A DNA stretch of 11,747 nt, taken from Fidelibacterota bacterium (GTDB taxonomy: Bacteria; Fidelibacterota; Fidelibacteria; Fidelibacterales; DSDE01). Below the pieces are notes generated by a model that worked only from the letters and a program-made list of their open reading frames with translations, made no database searches and was not told the DNA's origin. Positions 1 to 7,516 of this stretch are shown one piece after another; within the stretch, counting starts at the first letter, position 1, and every line of letters begins with the position of its first letter. The stretch lies in the NCBI GenBank assembly GCA_011049095.1, contig DSDE01000346.1:1-11747 (forward strand), written 5' to 3'. A program made the translations under genes and the position numbers.

Positions 1-127
1 CTCTAAGGGTGATGAGCTGATCGCCGATCTTTGCCATCACCACCACTTCATTTTCTATTGTGGATTCGGATTCAGAACAGTTGGTGGCCAGGATAAATGC
101 CAAACAAAAAATCAATAATACGCGCAA
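1..127 (-). CDS. Probable lipoprotein, N-terminal part; SurA/PpiC-type peptidyl-prolyl isomerase candidate (partial)
   Basis: Only the first 42 codons lie in the window; the gene runs off its left edge. The start is a TTG at 127-125 with AAAGG (138-134) six bases upstream, beginning 12 bases after the PorV/PorQ-like stop. The N-terminus is a short lipoprotein signal (Arg at 2, hydrophobic 3-14) leading to Cys17 in ILATNC; Asn at -1 is tolerated but not the commonest lipobox residue. A Ser/Glu-rich linker follows, then VVVMAKIGDQLITLR at 28-42. That resembles the start of SurA/PpiC-type periplasmic chaperones (V.A.VGD..ITL.E). Such proteins assist folding of outer-membrane barrels, which fits the neighbours. 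The catalytic domain is not in view, so the function is a guess from 15 residues. The coding call itself is well supported by the ribosome site and the lipoprotein signal. Confidence 0.6.
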   Translation of the reverse strand, partial: MRVLLIFCLAFILATNCSESESTIENEVVVMAKIGDQLITLR

Positions 128-133
128 TTTAGA

Positions 134-138
134 CCTTT
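134..138 (-). promoter_or_regulatory. Shine-Dalgarno site for the TTG-started lipoprotein gene
   Basis: AAAGG with a six-base spacer precedes the TTG at 127-125. The spacing matches that at 4704 and 10042, which supports use of this rare start codon. Confidence 0.6.
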
Positions 139-139
139 C

Positions 140-1222
140 TCAGAAATGGATTGAAATGGTGTAAGCGGGACGATTTCCAAAAAGACCCACATTGCGCCAG
201 GCATAATCAAATTTCAGCGCGGCGTTATTAAGCAGGAGCAAGTTCAGGCCGCCGCCAAAAGTCGCGCCAAACTGAGACTGATCCATAAAGAGTCCACGAT
301 AGCCGCCACGGAGATAGACTGCAGCAGACCCTGGAAAAGTGAGGGAATATTCTGCGCCCAGATTCACCGACTCGCTATTGTTATTGGGATGAAGTGCATC
401 TAACGCCAGAGTCAGCCGGTGCATAGAAGTATGGATGGGATGAAGGGCGATGCCGATACGAAAAATTAAGGGCAGCTCCCAGGCCTGCATCCGAAATTGT
501 CCTTGCACATCGGCATAGTTACCATTTTCATTGGGCTTGATATCAATCGGATTGAGCAGGTCTATACCATCGTATTTTATCCTCGAGCCATAATTTGCAA
601 TGCTCATTCCGATGCTGAGGCCGTCTTCTCGATCGCCGCCAAAAGTGAGAAAATGGGTATTGACCACCACGCCAAGGTCCACCGCAGCGGCGCTCGCGCT
701 CATATGCCAAATACTGGAGCTGATAAGCTTAGCTGAAGCGCCGAAACTAAACCAGGCCGCCAGCTTTCTGGAAAATGAAAGCGTAGCAGCCAGCTCGTTG
801 GCTGTATAAGTTTCCCCGGTGCCGTCTTGCATAGCCAGAGTTGTTACCTCTTCTTCACCATAATTAAAGGTGGTGATGCCTGCAGCTAAAGTACCGACGC
901 GAGGCAATACAATAGCCACACTTGCAAAGGCATTATTAATATCGGCAATCCATGGCTGATACATTACCTGGACTTCGTTTTTCTCCATATAAGCCAGCCC
1001 GGCAGGATTCCAATATATGGCTGAGAGGTCTCTTGCAGCGGCCACATAGGCTTCTCCCATAGAAATTCCAGCGCTACCAACACCCAATTCGAGGAAGTTT
1101 GCAGCAGTCGTGCCTACCCGATAAGGCTCCTGAGCCGAAAGCAGGCTAAATACAGTGAGAATGCTTATGGCAACAGACAGGCTAATTGAACTTCTTTTTT
1201 TGTAAGCGCTTATTTTTTTCAT
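140..1222 (-). CDS. PorV/PorQ-family outer-membrane protein
   Basis: This 360-residue predicted outer-membrane beta-barrel has a signal peptide at about 1-31 (hydrophobic 12-30, ending LLSAQ). The family hallmark is at 45-75: LGVGSAGISMGEAYVAAARD followed by LSAIYWNPAG, the NPAG motif. The protein ends in ...YTISIHF with the terminal Phe usual for barrels. PorV and PorQ of the type IX system act at the outer membrane: PorV receives cargo from the translocon and delivers it to the attachment complex. Many FCB genomes hold several paralogues of unproven role. The ATG overlaps the stop of the upstream T9SS-type gene (ATGA), and GGTGA just before it may serve as a weak ribosome site, so translational coupling is likely. 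A cargo-dedicated role for the neighbouring secreted proteins is inferred. An alternative is a FadL/UPF0164-like porin with a transport function; length and motifs fit the PorV/PorQ family better. Confidence 0.85.
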   Translation of the reverse strand: MKKISAYKKRSSISLSVAISILTVFSLLSAQEPYRVGTTAANFLELGVGSAGISMGEAYVAAARDLSAIYWNPAGLAYMEKNEVQVMYQPWIADINNAFASVAIVLPRVGTLAAGITTFNYGEEEVTTLAMQDGTGETYTANELAATLSFSRKLAAWFSFGASAKLISSSIWHMSASAAAVDLGVVVNTHFLTFGGDREDGLSIGMSIANYGSRIKYDGIDLLNPIDIKPNENGNYADVQGQFRMQAWELPLIFRIGIALHPIHTSMHRLTLALDALHPNNNSESVNLGAEYSLTFPGSAAVYLRGGYRGLFMDQSQFGATFGGGLNLLLLNNAALKFDYAWRNVGLFGNRPAYTISIHF

Positions 1223-4200
1223 TTGATCACCGCAAATTTTCCGATTTTAACTTCTGATGTGAGGGTTGATTCCACATGATAGACATACATTCCGGCTGCA
1301 ATTTCCAGCCCTTCACGGCTGGTGAGGTCCCAGTGAATGATTCCATTGTCTGCATCATTTCTCACTTCAATCTTATCAACCAAAATGCCACTTGGCGTAA
1401 AAATATGGATATTACACTCGGCAGGGAGGTTTGTAAACATCAGCCGCCGGCGCTGATTGAGAAACTGATTGGCTACTGCCGGCTCCATTGCATTGGTGGC
1501 GATATAGGGGTTTGGAACCACCCGAATATTGGCCATTGTTTCTTTTAGCGCTGAAATGTCCACTGAGTCAGATTCTACAACGGTAAATGAGATGGTATCG
1601 GTTTTAAAGAATGGCCGCTGCCATTTAACCTGATAGACATCATTGACTTTGGGGAGTGTCGTCTCGGTGGCTAAATTGAAATCAATGATGAAAGCGGTGC
1701 CGACCCAGCGATTGGCCGTGCTCAGGTCACCCACTAGAATGCGGTCTTTCAATATGTCAAATTCCTTGTCTCCATCAAGATCATGAACCACCATGTCCAT
1801 AACACGGTCATTTCCTGAAGAATCCTGGAAGCTTTTATTCAAGACATAGAATGGAAAACTGACACCGGAGAGCAACGCGGACGAGGCGATACGTGAGCCA
1901 TTTTCATCGCGAAGCCCAGTCAGGTTAGTCAGACGCTGTGTATAGCTGTCAGAGCTGGAAAAAACGATCTGGTAGTCCCAGGGGAATTTGTTTGAGTCGC
2001 TAGTGGTGCGGAGACGCATAGGGCTATGGCCGCTTATCCAGCCGCTGTTGGCGAAATCGTAGCGGGCAGTGACATTTCTTAAAGTCATGAGGAAACGCAT
2101 TCCATCAAAAATATCGGAAGAAATGGGTTCACCTGTCTTTAAGGTATAATAATCGAGGCTGTCATTATAGATGATATTGTCGCCGCTGAATTTTTTGGGT
2201 GTTTCGGAATAGACTTCGGCATTATCAGTGGCATCATAGATGTGAAAACCCGATGTGGTATAGAGCAGACCGAGATCGTAGGAATTGACCACTGCGAGTG
2301 TATCAATATCAAATGTAAGATGATAAATATGCCCCAGTTTCAGGGATTTTTCCGCCAGGATTTCCAGAGATAGTTCGCCTTGCCCCAGATTATCATCCCT
2401 TTCCAGAAGCTCTACCCGTGTCGGCATATATCCGGCGGCATTCTGTCTGGGCGTTACGATGGCTACATTTTTACCAACTCCGGTGACCTCCTCTGCTTCA
2501 TCCAGCTCGATGACGATATTATTTTCAGAGGGCGCAATTCCTGGCCCAATGTGGGGTGCGCCATAATCGTATGCCACAATAGCATAGTAGTAGCTACGGC
2601 CATTTTCCACATTATTGTCCACAAAGTGGTGGGTAATGCCAGTTTCAGAGCCGAGATAATAGCCCATGCCATTCACCAGACCAAAATCGGTGAAGCCGCT
2701 TATGGTGTCAATGAGATCGCACTGAAATATTGGCTTGAGAAACATCGGTGTGCCATAGCCATCGGTAATCACTTCAGCATCGCTCATCTTTTTATCGGTG
2801 GCGCGATAAACTTTGTAGCCTTCAAAATCATTAACATTGCCCACAAAAGGGTCGCGGGTGCGTGTGTCGGCAATATCATCCCAAACGAGTATCACTTTGC
2901 CATCGCCAGGCGTTGCCGTAAGGGTGGGCATTTTCGGTGGCTGGGCAAAGCGGTAGTCTTTTTCATAAATGACCTGCACAATCTTTTTCAGCTCAAAGAG
3001 GGCAGGCGCGGTATGAGATTCAGAATTGAGCCCTTCCAGCGGGTCATAGGAGTGGAGCATCGACATAGAGACGCGCTCGGTGTGACCCTTAAAAAGGGGA
3101 AAGGGGCCTGATGCGAAAACTTCAATGAGATTAGAGACATTGCCGCTGTATTCTTCCAGATGATAGCCACCAACCAGCTCCCACATAGATTTATCGCCTT
3201 TAAACCAGAAATGGTCGGAACTGTGGGAGGGCACAGGGAACATTCTAAAGCTGGTGAGACCTACCATATCTGATTCACTCACATCGGTGGCAGCAAAATT
3301 GGGCTCACAGCCTACACCTTCTACATAGTCGGGCCTGTGATTGCCTTCACCTTCATCGGGACCGGGGTAGTTAATTTCTCCAGGACCGATGCCATCGAGA
3401 CCAAGGTCATCGCCGGCATATTCAGTGATATCATAGAATCCATCACCGTTAAGGTCTTCGCCATCTTGCCAATCCATATCTTCATCGCCGGTCCACCAAC
3501 GGCCTATCTGGTAGGCAGGCCGCTCTTCCAGTTTGCCATAGAATGCCTCGAATTTTGCCAAATCGTAATTCGCCATCACATAAGCCCGAATAGCATCCTG
3601 CCCCTCAATTAAGATACCAGGGCCGTTGTCACGACGCTCATCAATGATACCATCATTATCATTGTCCATTCCGTCATAAGGAAGCCCCGGGCTTTCCAGA
3701 TATGCAAAACCCATCGTACCTGTTTTAGCGCCCGCCAGCCCCATTCCATCTTTATCCCAGCTATAAGCCATATCCAGATCTACATCAAAAAAGCCCAGCT
3801 CGTCATCAGCGCCTTCTCCGCCAATGGCATTGTCCACCCAGTAGCCAAAACCAACATCACGAATATCATATTCAGAAATATTGGCGATGGAATATTCAAA
3901 AAAGATGGCGTCGCGGGCCTGGGGGTTGTTCCACTGAAAACCGCGGGTTTCCACGCGGATGCCAAGCCCACCCCAGGGATTTCCTCTCTGAATCGTCACA
4001 TCTGCTTTTTTGTCACCAATGCGTACGCCAGGACGAGGATAGTAGTGAGGATAATCCACGGCGCCGGGGATGCCACGCCCGCAATATTCCAAATCTTGGG
4101 CATCATTTACGACAAAATAGGTTTCCAGGTCGGCATAGATAACGCCTTTTCCAAAGCGGCCATTCCATTCGCCAGGCCATTTTGTTGCGTTTCCTGCTGC

Positions 4201-4704
4201 AGGCCAGCCAAATGTCGGCCAACTGCTGGGTTTATTGCTCATTGCCGGATATTCGCTGCTTTCATTAAAATAACCAAAAACCGGATAAAAGCCCCACTCA
4301 ACATCACCCAACAAGTTTCGGTCCATCTCTTCACGATAGCTGGTTTGCAAAAAATAAACCGTGTCAATGAGTCCCTGCATACTGAGCTGAAAGATATCCA
4401 GTGGCTCGGTCACCGGAATCGTATCCTGGGTGATATAAACCCGAGCGCCAACCAGGAGAGCCACACCATCAGTCATTTTGACGCCCTGATAATTATTGGG
4501 CCAGCGTGAGACATTGGCTTTGGGCCAGTCGGAAAGCTCCGTCGTATTTCTAAAGTATAGAAAGACGCGGTTGCCAGTCATATAGCCTTCTCTTTCGGCG
4601 GCGATATCACCTGCAGGATCATCGGGTCCTTCGTATATTCTGCCCTGCCCCCAAAGCGATGAGATCAAAAGCAGCATTGATAAAATGAATAGAGATCTTT
4701 TCAT
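1219..4704 (-). CDS. Large secreted protein of unknown function with T9SS-type C-terminal domain
   Basis: This 1161-residue protein has a signal peptide at 1-20 (MKRSLFILSMLLLISSLWGQ) and is probably placed on the cell surface by the type IX system. The start at 4704 was chosen for AAAGGA six bases upstream and the signal peptide beginning there; an in-frame ATG at 4728 would add eight residues. Seen: an aromatic, Trp/Gly-rich N-terminal region (about 20-330); Asp-rich loops resembling calcium-binding repeats (MDNDNDGIIDE 346-356, DLNGDGFYDITEY 417-429, HDLDGDKEFD 974-983); EPNF with ESDMVGLTSF at 467-486; an Fn3-like domain about 588-735 (FEGYKVYRATD 628-638, YYYAIVAYDYG 705-715); and a sorting-type tail from about 1050 (IRVVPNPYIA 1060-1069, LEIAAGMYVYHVES 1133-1146, EVKIGKFAVIK at the end). 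No enzyme motif was recognised. From memory, similar proteins recur beside TonB receptors in FCB candidate phyla; that needs a search. Placement suggests a receptor partner. The stop overlaps the next start (ATGA). Confidence 0.85.
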   Translation of the reverse strand: MKRSLFILSMLLLISSLWGQGRIYEGPDDPAGDIAAEREGYMTGNRVFLYFRNTTELSDWPKANVSRWPNNYQGVKMTDGVALLVGARVYITQDTIPVTEPLDIFQLSMQGLIDTVYFLQTSYREEMDRNLLGDVEWGFYPVFGYFNESSEYPAMSNKPSSWPTFGWPAAGNATKWPGEWNGRFGKGVIYADLETYFVVNDAQDLEYCGRGIPGAVDYPHYYPRPGVRIGDKKADVTIQRGNPWGGLGIRVETRGFQWNNPQARDAIFFEYSIANISEYDIRDVGFGYWVDNAIGGEGADDELGFFDVDLDMAYSWDKDGMGLAGAKTGTMGFAYLESPGLPYDGMDNDNDGIIDERRDNGPGILIEGQDAIRAYVMANYDLAKFEAFYGKLEERPAYQIGRWWTGDEDMDWQDGEDLNGDGFYDITEYAGDDLGLDGIGPGEINYPGPDEGEGNHRPDYVEGVGCEPNFAATDVSESDMVGLTSFRMFPVPSHSSDHFWFKGDKSMWELVGGYHLEEYSGNVSNLIEVFASGPFPLFKGHTERVSMSMLHSYDPLEGLNSESHTAPALFELKKIVQVIYEKDYRFAQPPKMPTLTATPGDGKVILVWDDIADTRTRDPFVGNVNDFEGYKVYRATDKKMSDAEVITDGYGTPMFLKPIFQCDLIDTISGFTDFGLVNGMGYYLGSETGITHHFVDNNVENGRSYYYAIVAYDYGAPHIGPGIAPSENNIVIELDEAEEVTGVGKNVAIVTPRQNAAGYMPTRVELLERDDNLGQGELSLEILAEKSLKLGHIYHLTFDIDTLAVVNSYDLGLLYTTSGFHIYDATDNAEVYSETPKKFSGDNIIYNDSLDYYTLKTGEPISSDIFDGMRFLMTLRNVTARYDFANSGWISGHSPMRLRTTSDSNKFPWDYQIVFSSSDSYTQRLTNLTGLRDENGSRIASSALLSGVSFPFYVLNKSFQDSSGNDRVMDMVVHDLDGDKEFDILKDRILVGDLSTANRWVGTAFIIDFNLATETTLPKVNDVYQVKWQRPFFKTDTISFTVVESDSVDISALKETMANIRVVPNPYIATNAMEPAVANQFLNQRRRLMFTNLPAECNIHIFTPSGILVDKIEVRNDADNGIIHWDLTSREGLEIAAGMYVYHVESTLTSEVKIGKFAVIK

Positions 4705-4710
4705 AGCAAA

Positions 4711-4716
4711 TCCTTT
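4711..4716 (-). promoter_or_regulatory. Shine-Dalgarno site that sets the large secreted protein start
   Basis: AAAGGA lies six bases before the ATG at 4704-4702, immediately in front of the signal peptide. It favours this start over the ATG at 4728-4726, which overlaps the receptor stop codon as TGATG. Confidence 0.7.
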
Positions 4717-4727
4717 GTTGAATGCCA

Positions 4728-7445
4728 TCAGAATACCACTCCCAAACCCAGCTTCAGATAGCGAGGCGCTGAATACATCGCCGGGTTTTGAATCACATCA
4801 TAAATGGTGGAAAAATTGCTGCGGTGGTTTAAGATATCCGATTCGCGGACAATATCAGTATAAGGCTGCCCGGTGGCGCCATAAACCCAGGCTGGATTGA
4901 GGCGGTCCAGCAGATTGTAAACTGCAAATGTGAGCCGTGTATCCACACCCTTAAAAATTCTTATTTTATAAAAGCCGTTCATATCCAGACTGTAGCTGGC
5001 TGGCTCAGTGTCGTTATTAGGATAAAGATTCACTCTGGCCAATGGACTCTCCTGAATAGGCGAAAACGTATATGGAGAGCCGCTGCCATAATAGGCTGTC
5101 ATCGTTGCGCCATAACGACCTGTATTATAGCCAGCCGTGATATTTAAAGTGTGGCGCTGGTCCCATGGCATTGGAATCAGCCGTGTAATGGGGTCCATAC
5201 TGTCACCGGCACGGGTGAAAGTCTGCGTGGGGTTATCGGCGATACCTCTGGTATATTGCAGCGTATAATTCAGATTTGAGAAAAAGGCGCCGTAGCTGAT
5301 ATCCAATTTGAGCTCCAGGCCACGGGCGTTGCCATAATCCTTGTTTGTATAAAGTCCATATTCAATTTGATTATAGGTGCTGATGATGCGGGTGCTGAGG
5401 AGATCATAAATGTCACGGTAATAGAGCGCGACTTCCACACCAATATTCTGAGTCACTTCCTGCCAGAGACCGATTTCATAGGTGACGGTCTTTTCAGCTT
5501 TCAGTTGAGAATTTCCTAAAGTGGTTTCATAATCAGAGGGAGAAATCCGAAAAGCATGATTTTGATAGAGTGCATAAAGTGGCGGCATCTGGAAAAAGTG
5601 CCCATATGAGAAGCGGAGCACCGCGGCATCGCTGAGCTTATAGGCTAAACCCAGCCGCGGGCTGATCTGGTATTGTGCTTCAGCATTAAGATAGCTTGAC
5701 ATCATGGAATCGGGAAGATTCAATTGGTTGGCGGGGTTTCTCAAATCGCTGGGGTAAACTGATTGAGGGTCAAAATAGTCGTAGCGAAGCCCCATATTGA
5801 TGACCATTTCATTAAATTCCATTTTATCCTGAATATAAACAGAATATTCCAGGGGTGAGACTTCATAAATATCAGAATATACTGAGCTGTCAGGCAATAT
5901 AGTCGCCTGATAATAGGGAAATGAGATTGTACCATTTTCGTTGAGGACAGAGGTATTTTCAAGGGGATCGCCGTCATAGGCATTCCGTATGGCAGAATAT
6001 TTATTATCAATGGAATGCAGCGTATAAACTGCTCCGGTTTTGATATTGTGATTATTATTCATCTGCCAGTTGATATCAAATTTTATACTCTGATCGGTAA
6101 GGGTTCTTCGGGTATGGTCTTTTTGCTGCCCACCTGTAAAAAAACTTGTGCCGGTATTCTCGAGATAGATATGATGAATATAATTGCTGTCTGTCGGGTC
6201 TTCATACACATACCATCCGTAATTATTCTCCAGATTTGACAGTTTGATTTCGTAAAAAAGTTTTGGCGAAAGCATATGATTTAAGGATAAGGCCAGCATA
6301 TCGGTGCGTCGGTGATCGGCGCCTATTCCATCGGGATTGAAGCGGAAACTATGATTATAGCTACGCCATAAATCCTGATTGATAGAATACATCAGCGAGG
6401 TCTTAAAATTGCCTTTGCGATTAAAGGTCAGTTTGCCCATAAAGGAAATGTTCTCACTGTTATTCATCGGTACATAAGCGCTGTCGCCAGTGGCTTCGGT
6501 GTACCATTGACTCTGGTCACCAATAAAAAGTGAGTAATCATCTACATTAAAGCGACGAATACCATTGAGATGATTTTTATTGAGCTGATAGCGGTAGTTG
6601 GCAAAAAAGGTGAGTGATTGACCAATAATTGGCCCGCTGAGCTGGATTTTATAATCCTGATTACGGTTGATTTCTGAGGCTTCCAGGCCTTCAAAAATAT
6701 CACTATTGCCGGTGTAATAATTACCGTAATCCAATGATACTGAGCCTTCCAGCTTTTTGCTGCCATCTTTTGTTACGGCATTGACCACACCGGACATCGC
6801 CCTGCCATATTCGGCGTTGAAAGTTCCGGTAATCACTTCCAAATTCTGAATGGCTTCGGCTTCCACTTCTACGGTGCTGTTCTGCCCGCCAAAGCTGTCA
6901 TCTACCTGAATACCATCAATCAGATAGGATACCTCAGTGCTGCGTCCGCCACGAAAATGGCCATCCACTACGCCGGCCTGCATATTCACCACAGCGCCGA
7001 TATTTTCCACGGGCAATGTCGAAATCTGATCGCTGCTGACATGACGGATAGAGCCGGTCTGGTCTTTTTTGGCAGAAATACGATCAGCCTGCACCACAAT
7101 CTCTTCACCTTTCAAAACGCTGGATTTTAATCGAAATTCCAGGTTTGAGGTACTATTTACATTGACTGATACATTCTCAATGGTGAGCATAGCATAGCCA
7201 ATGGATGAAGCAGAAATATCATAGGTTCCCGGCGCAACATTGATGATGAAAAACTGTCCGTTTTCGTCAGTAGCAGCGCCCCAGTAGCTGTCTCTTATAA
7301 TAACATTGACACCCATCAGCGGATCGCCTGTGTCGGTATCAACGACTATTCCGGCAATTTTTCCCGTAGTCTGGCCCATAGCGCCAATTATGCTTATAAG
7401 CAACAAAAGGCTCATCTTTTTGAAAATTTTGATATTCAGTCTCAT
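4728..7445 (-). CDS. TonB-dependent outer-membrane receptor with carboxypeptidase-regulatory-like N-terminal domain
   Basis: This 905-residue outer-membrane barrel imports a ligand using TonB/ExbBD energy. Layout: signal peptide 1-24 (core LLLLISIIGAMG); carboxypeptidase-regulatory-like domain about 27-108 (GKIAGIVVDTDTGDPLMGVNV, then GTYDISASSIGY); TonB-box-like EEIVVQA at 114-120; plug about 120-230 (RGGRSTEVSYLIDGIQVDD at 165-183, FNAEYGRAMSGVVNAVTK at 209-226); barrel to the C-terminus, ending LKLGLGVVF with the terminal Phe typical of outer-membrane proteins. The ATG at 7445 is preferred: a weak GAGTG lies six bases upstream, while a GTG three codons earlier has no site. The barrel is shorter than classical SusC (about 1000 residues) and no SusD gene follows. 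The stop codon overlaps an ATG (TGATG) in front of the next gene. The substrate is unknown; the neighbours suggest a saccharide. Confidence 0.93.
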   Translation of the reverse strand: MRLNIKIFKKMSLLLLISIIGAMGQTTGKIAGIVVDTDTGDPLMGVNVIIRDSYWGAATDENGQFFIINVAPGTYDISASSIGYAMLTIENVSVNVNSTSNLEFRLKSSVLKGEEIVVQADRISAKKDQTGSIRHVSSDQISTLPVENIGAVVNMQAGVVDGHFRGGRSTEVSYLIDGIQVDDSFGGQNSTVEVEAEAIQNLEVITGTFNAEYGRAMSGVVNAVTKDGSKKLEGSVSLDYGNYYTGNSDIFEGLEASEINRNQDYKIQLSGPIIGQSLTFFANYRYQLNKNHLNGIRRFNVDDYSLFIGDQSQWYTEATGDSAYVPMNNSENISFMGKLTFNRKGNFKTSLMYSINQDLWRSYNHSFRFNPDGIGADHRRTDMLALSLNHMLSPKLFYEIKLSNLENNYGWYVYEDPTDSNYIHHIYLENTGTSFFTGGQQKDHTRRTLTDQSIKFDINWQMNNNHNIKTGAVYTLHSIDNKYSAIRNAYDGDPLENTSVLNENGTISFPYYQATILPDSSVYSDIYEVSPLEYSVYIQDKMEFNEMVINMGLRYDYFDPQSVYPSDLRNPANQLNLPDSMMSSYLNAEAQYQISPRLGLAYKLSDAAVLRFSYGHFFQMPPLYALYQNHAFRISPSDYETTLGNSQLKAEKTVTYEIGLWQEVTQNIGVEVALYYRDIYDLLSTRIISTYNQIEYGLYTNKDYGNARGLELKLDISYGAFFSNLNYTLQYTRGIADNPTQTFTRAGDSMDPITRLIPMPWDQRHTLNITAGYNTGRYGATMTAYYGSGSPYTFSPIQESPLARVNLYPNNDTEPASYSLDMNGFYKIRIFKGVDTRLTFAVYNLLDRLNPAWVYGATGQPYTDIVRESDILNHRSNFSTIYDVIQNPAMYSAPRYLKLGLGVVF

Positions 7446-7471
7446 GGTTCTCACTCAATTTTATCAGATTC

Positions 7472-7507
7472 AAAAAAAGCGGCGCCGAAAAACAAATCCG
7501 GCGCCGC
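7472..7507 (-). terminator. Rho-independent terminator after the CBM9-protein gene
   Basis: Read on the minus strand, a perfect nine-base-pair stem (GCGGCGCCG with CGGCGCCGC, arms at 7507-7499 and 7487-7479) encloses an 11-base T-rich loop (7498-7488). Seven T residues (7478-7472) follow at once. The stem starts nine bases after the tandem stop codons (TAATAA) of the upstream gene. There is no T-run on the other side, so it acts in one direction only. It separates the symporter/CBM genes from the receptor/T9SS genes. Confidence 0.93.
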
Positions 7508-7516
7508 AGAACCTTA

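Noticed and set aside
417..429. No feature seen: dockerin domain suggested by DLNGDGFYDITEY in the large secreted protein
   Set aside because: This is coded within 1219-4704 (positions given are residues). A dockerin needs two paired calcium-loop/helix repeats of about 22 residues; here the loops are scattered and irregular, so an isolated Ca-binding-like loop is the safer call.
2380..3111. 243-codon open frame on the plus strand
   Set aside because: It lies wholly antisense inside the large secreted-protein gene, has no ribosome site or recognisable domain, and its composition is that of a reverse-frame shadow.
4045..4509. 154-codon open frame on the plus strand
   Set aside because: Antisense shadow of the large secreted-protein gene, with no start signal or domain.
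4728..7445. Calling the receptor SusC
   Set aside because: The barrel is shorter than typical SusC and no SusD partner is present; it is better described as a general TonB-dependent receptor with a carboxypeptidase-regulatory-like domain.
7446..7454. GTG start three codons upstream for the TonB receptor
   Set aside because: No ribosome site precedes it; the ATG at 7445 has a weak but better-placed GAGTG and gives a normal signal peptide.
7452..7471. Promoter with TAAAAT as -10 in front of the receptor gene
   Set aside because: The matching -35 position falls inside the GC stem of the terminator with no TTGACA-like sequence, and a Bacteroidetes-type TTTG box at the right spacing is also missing.
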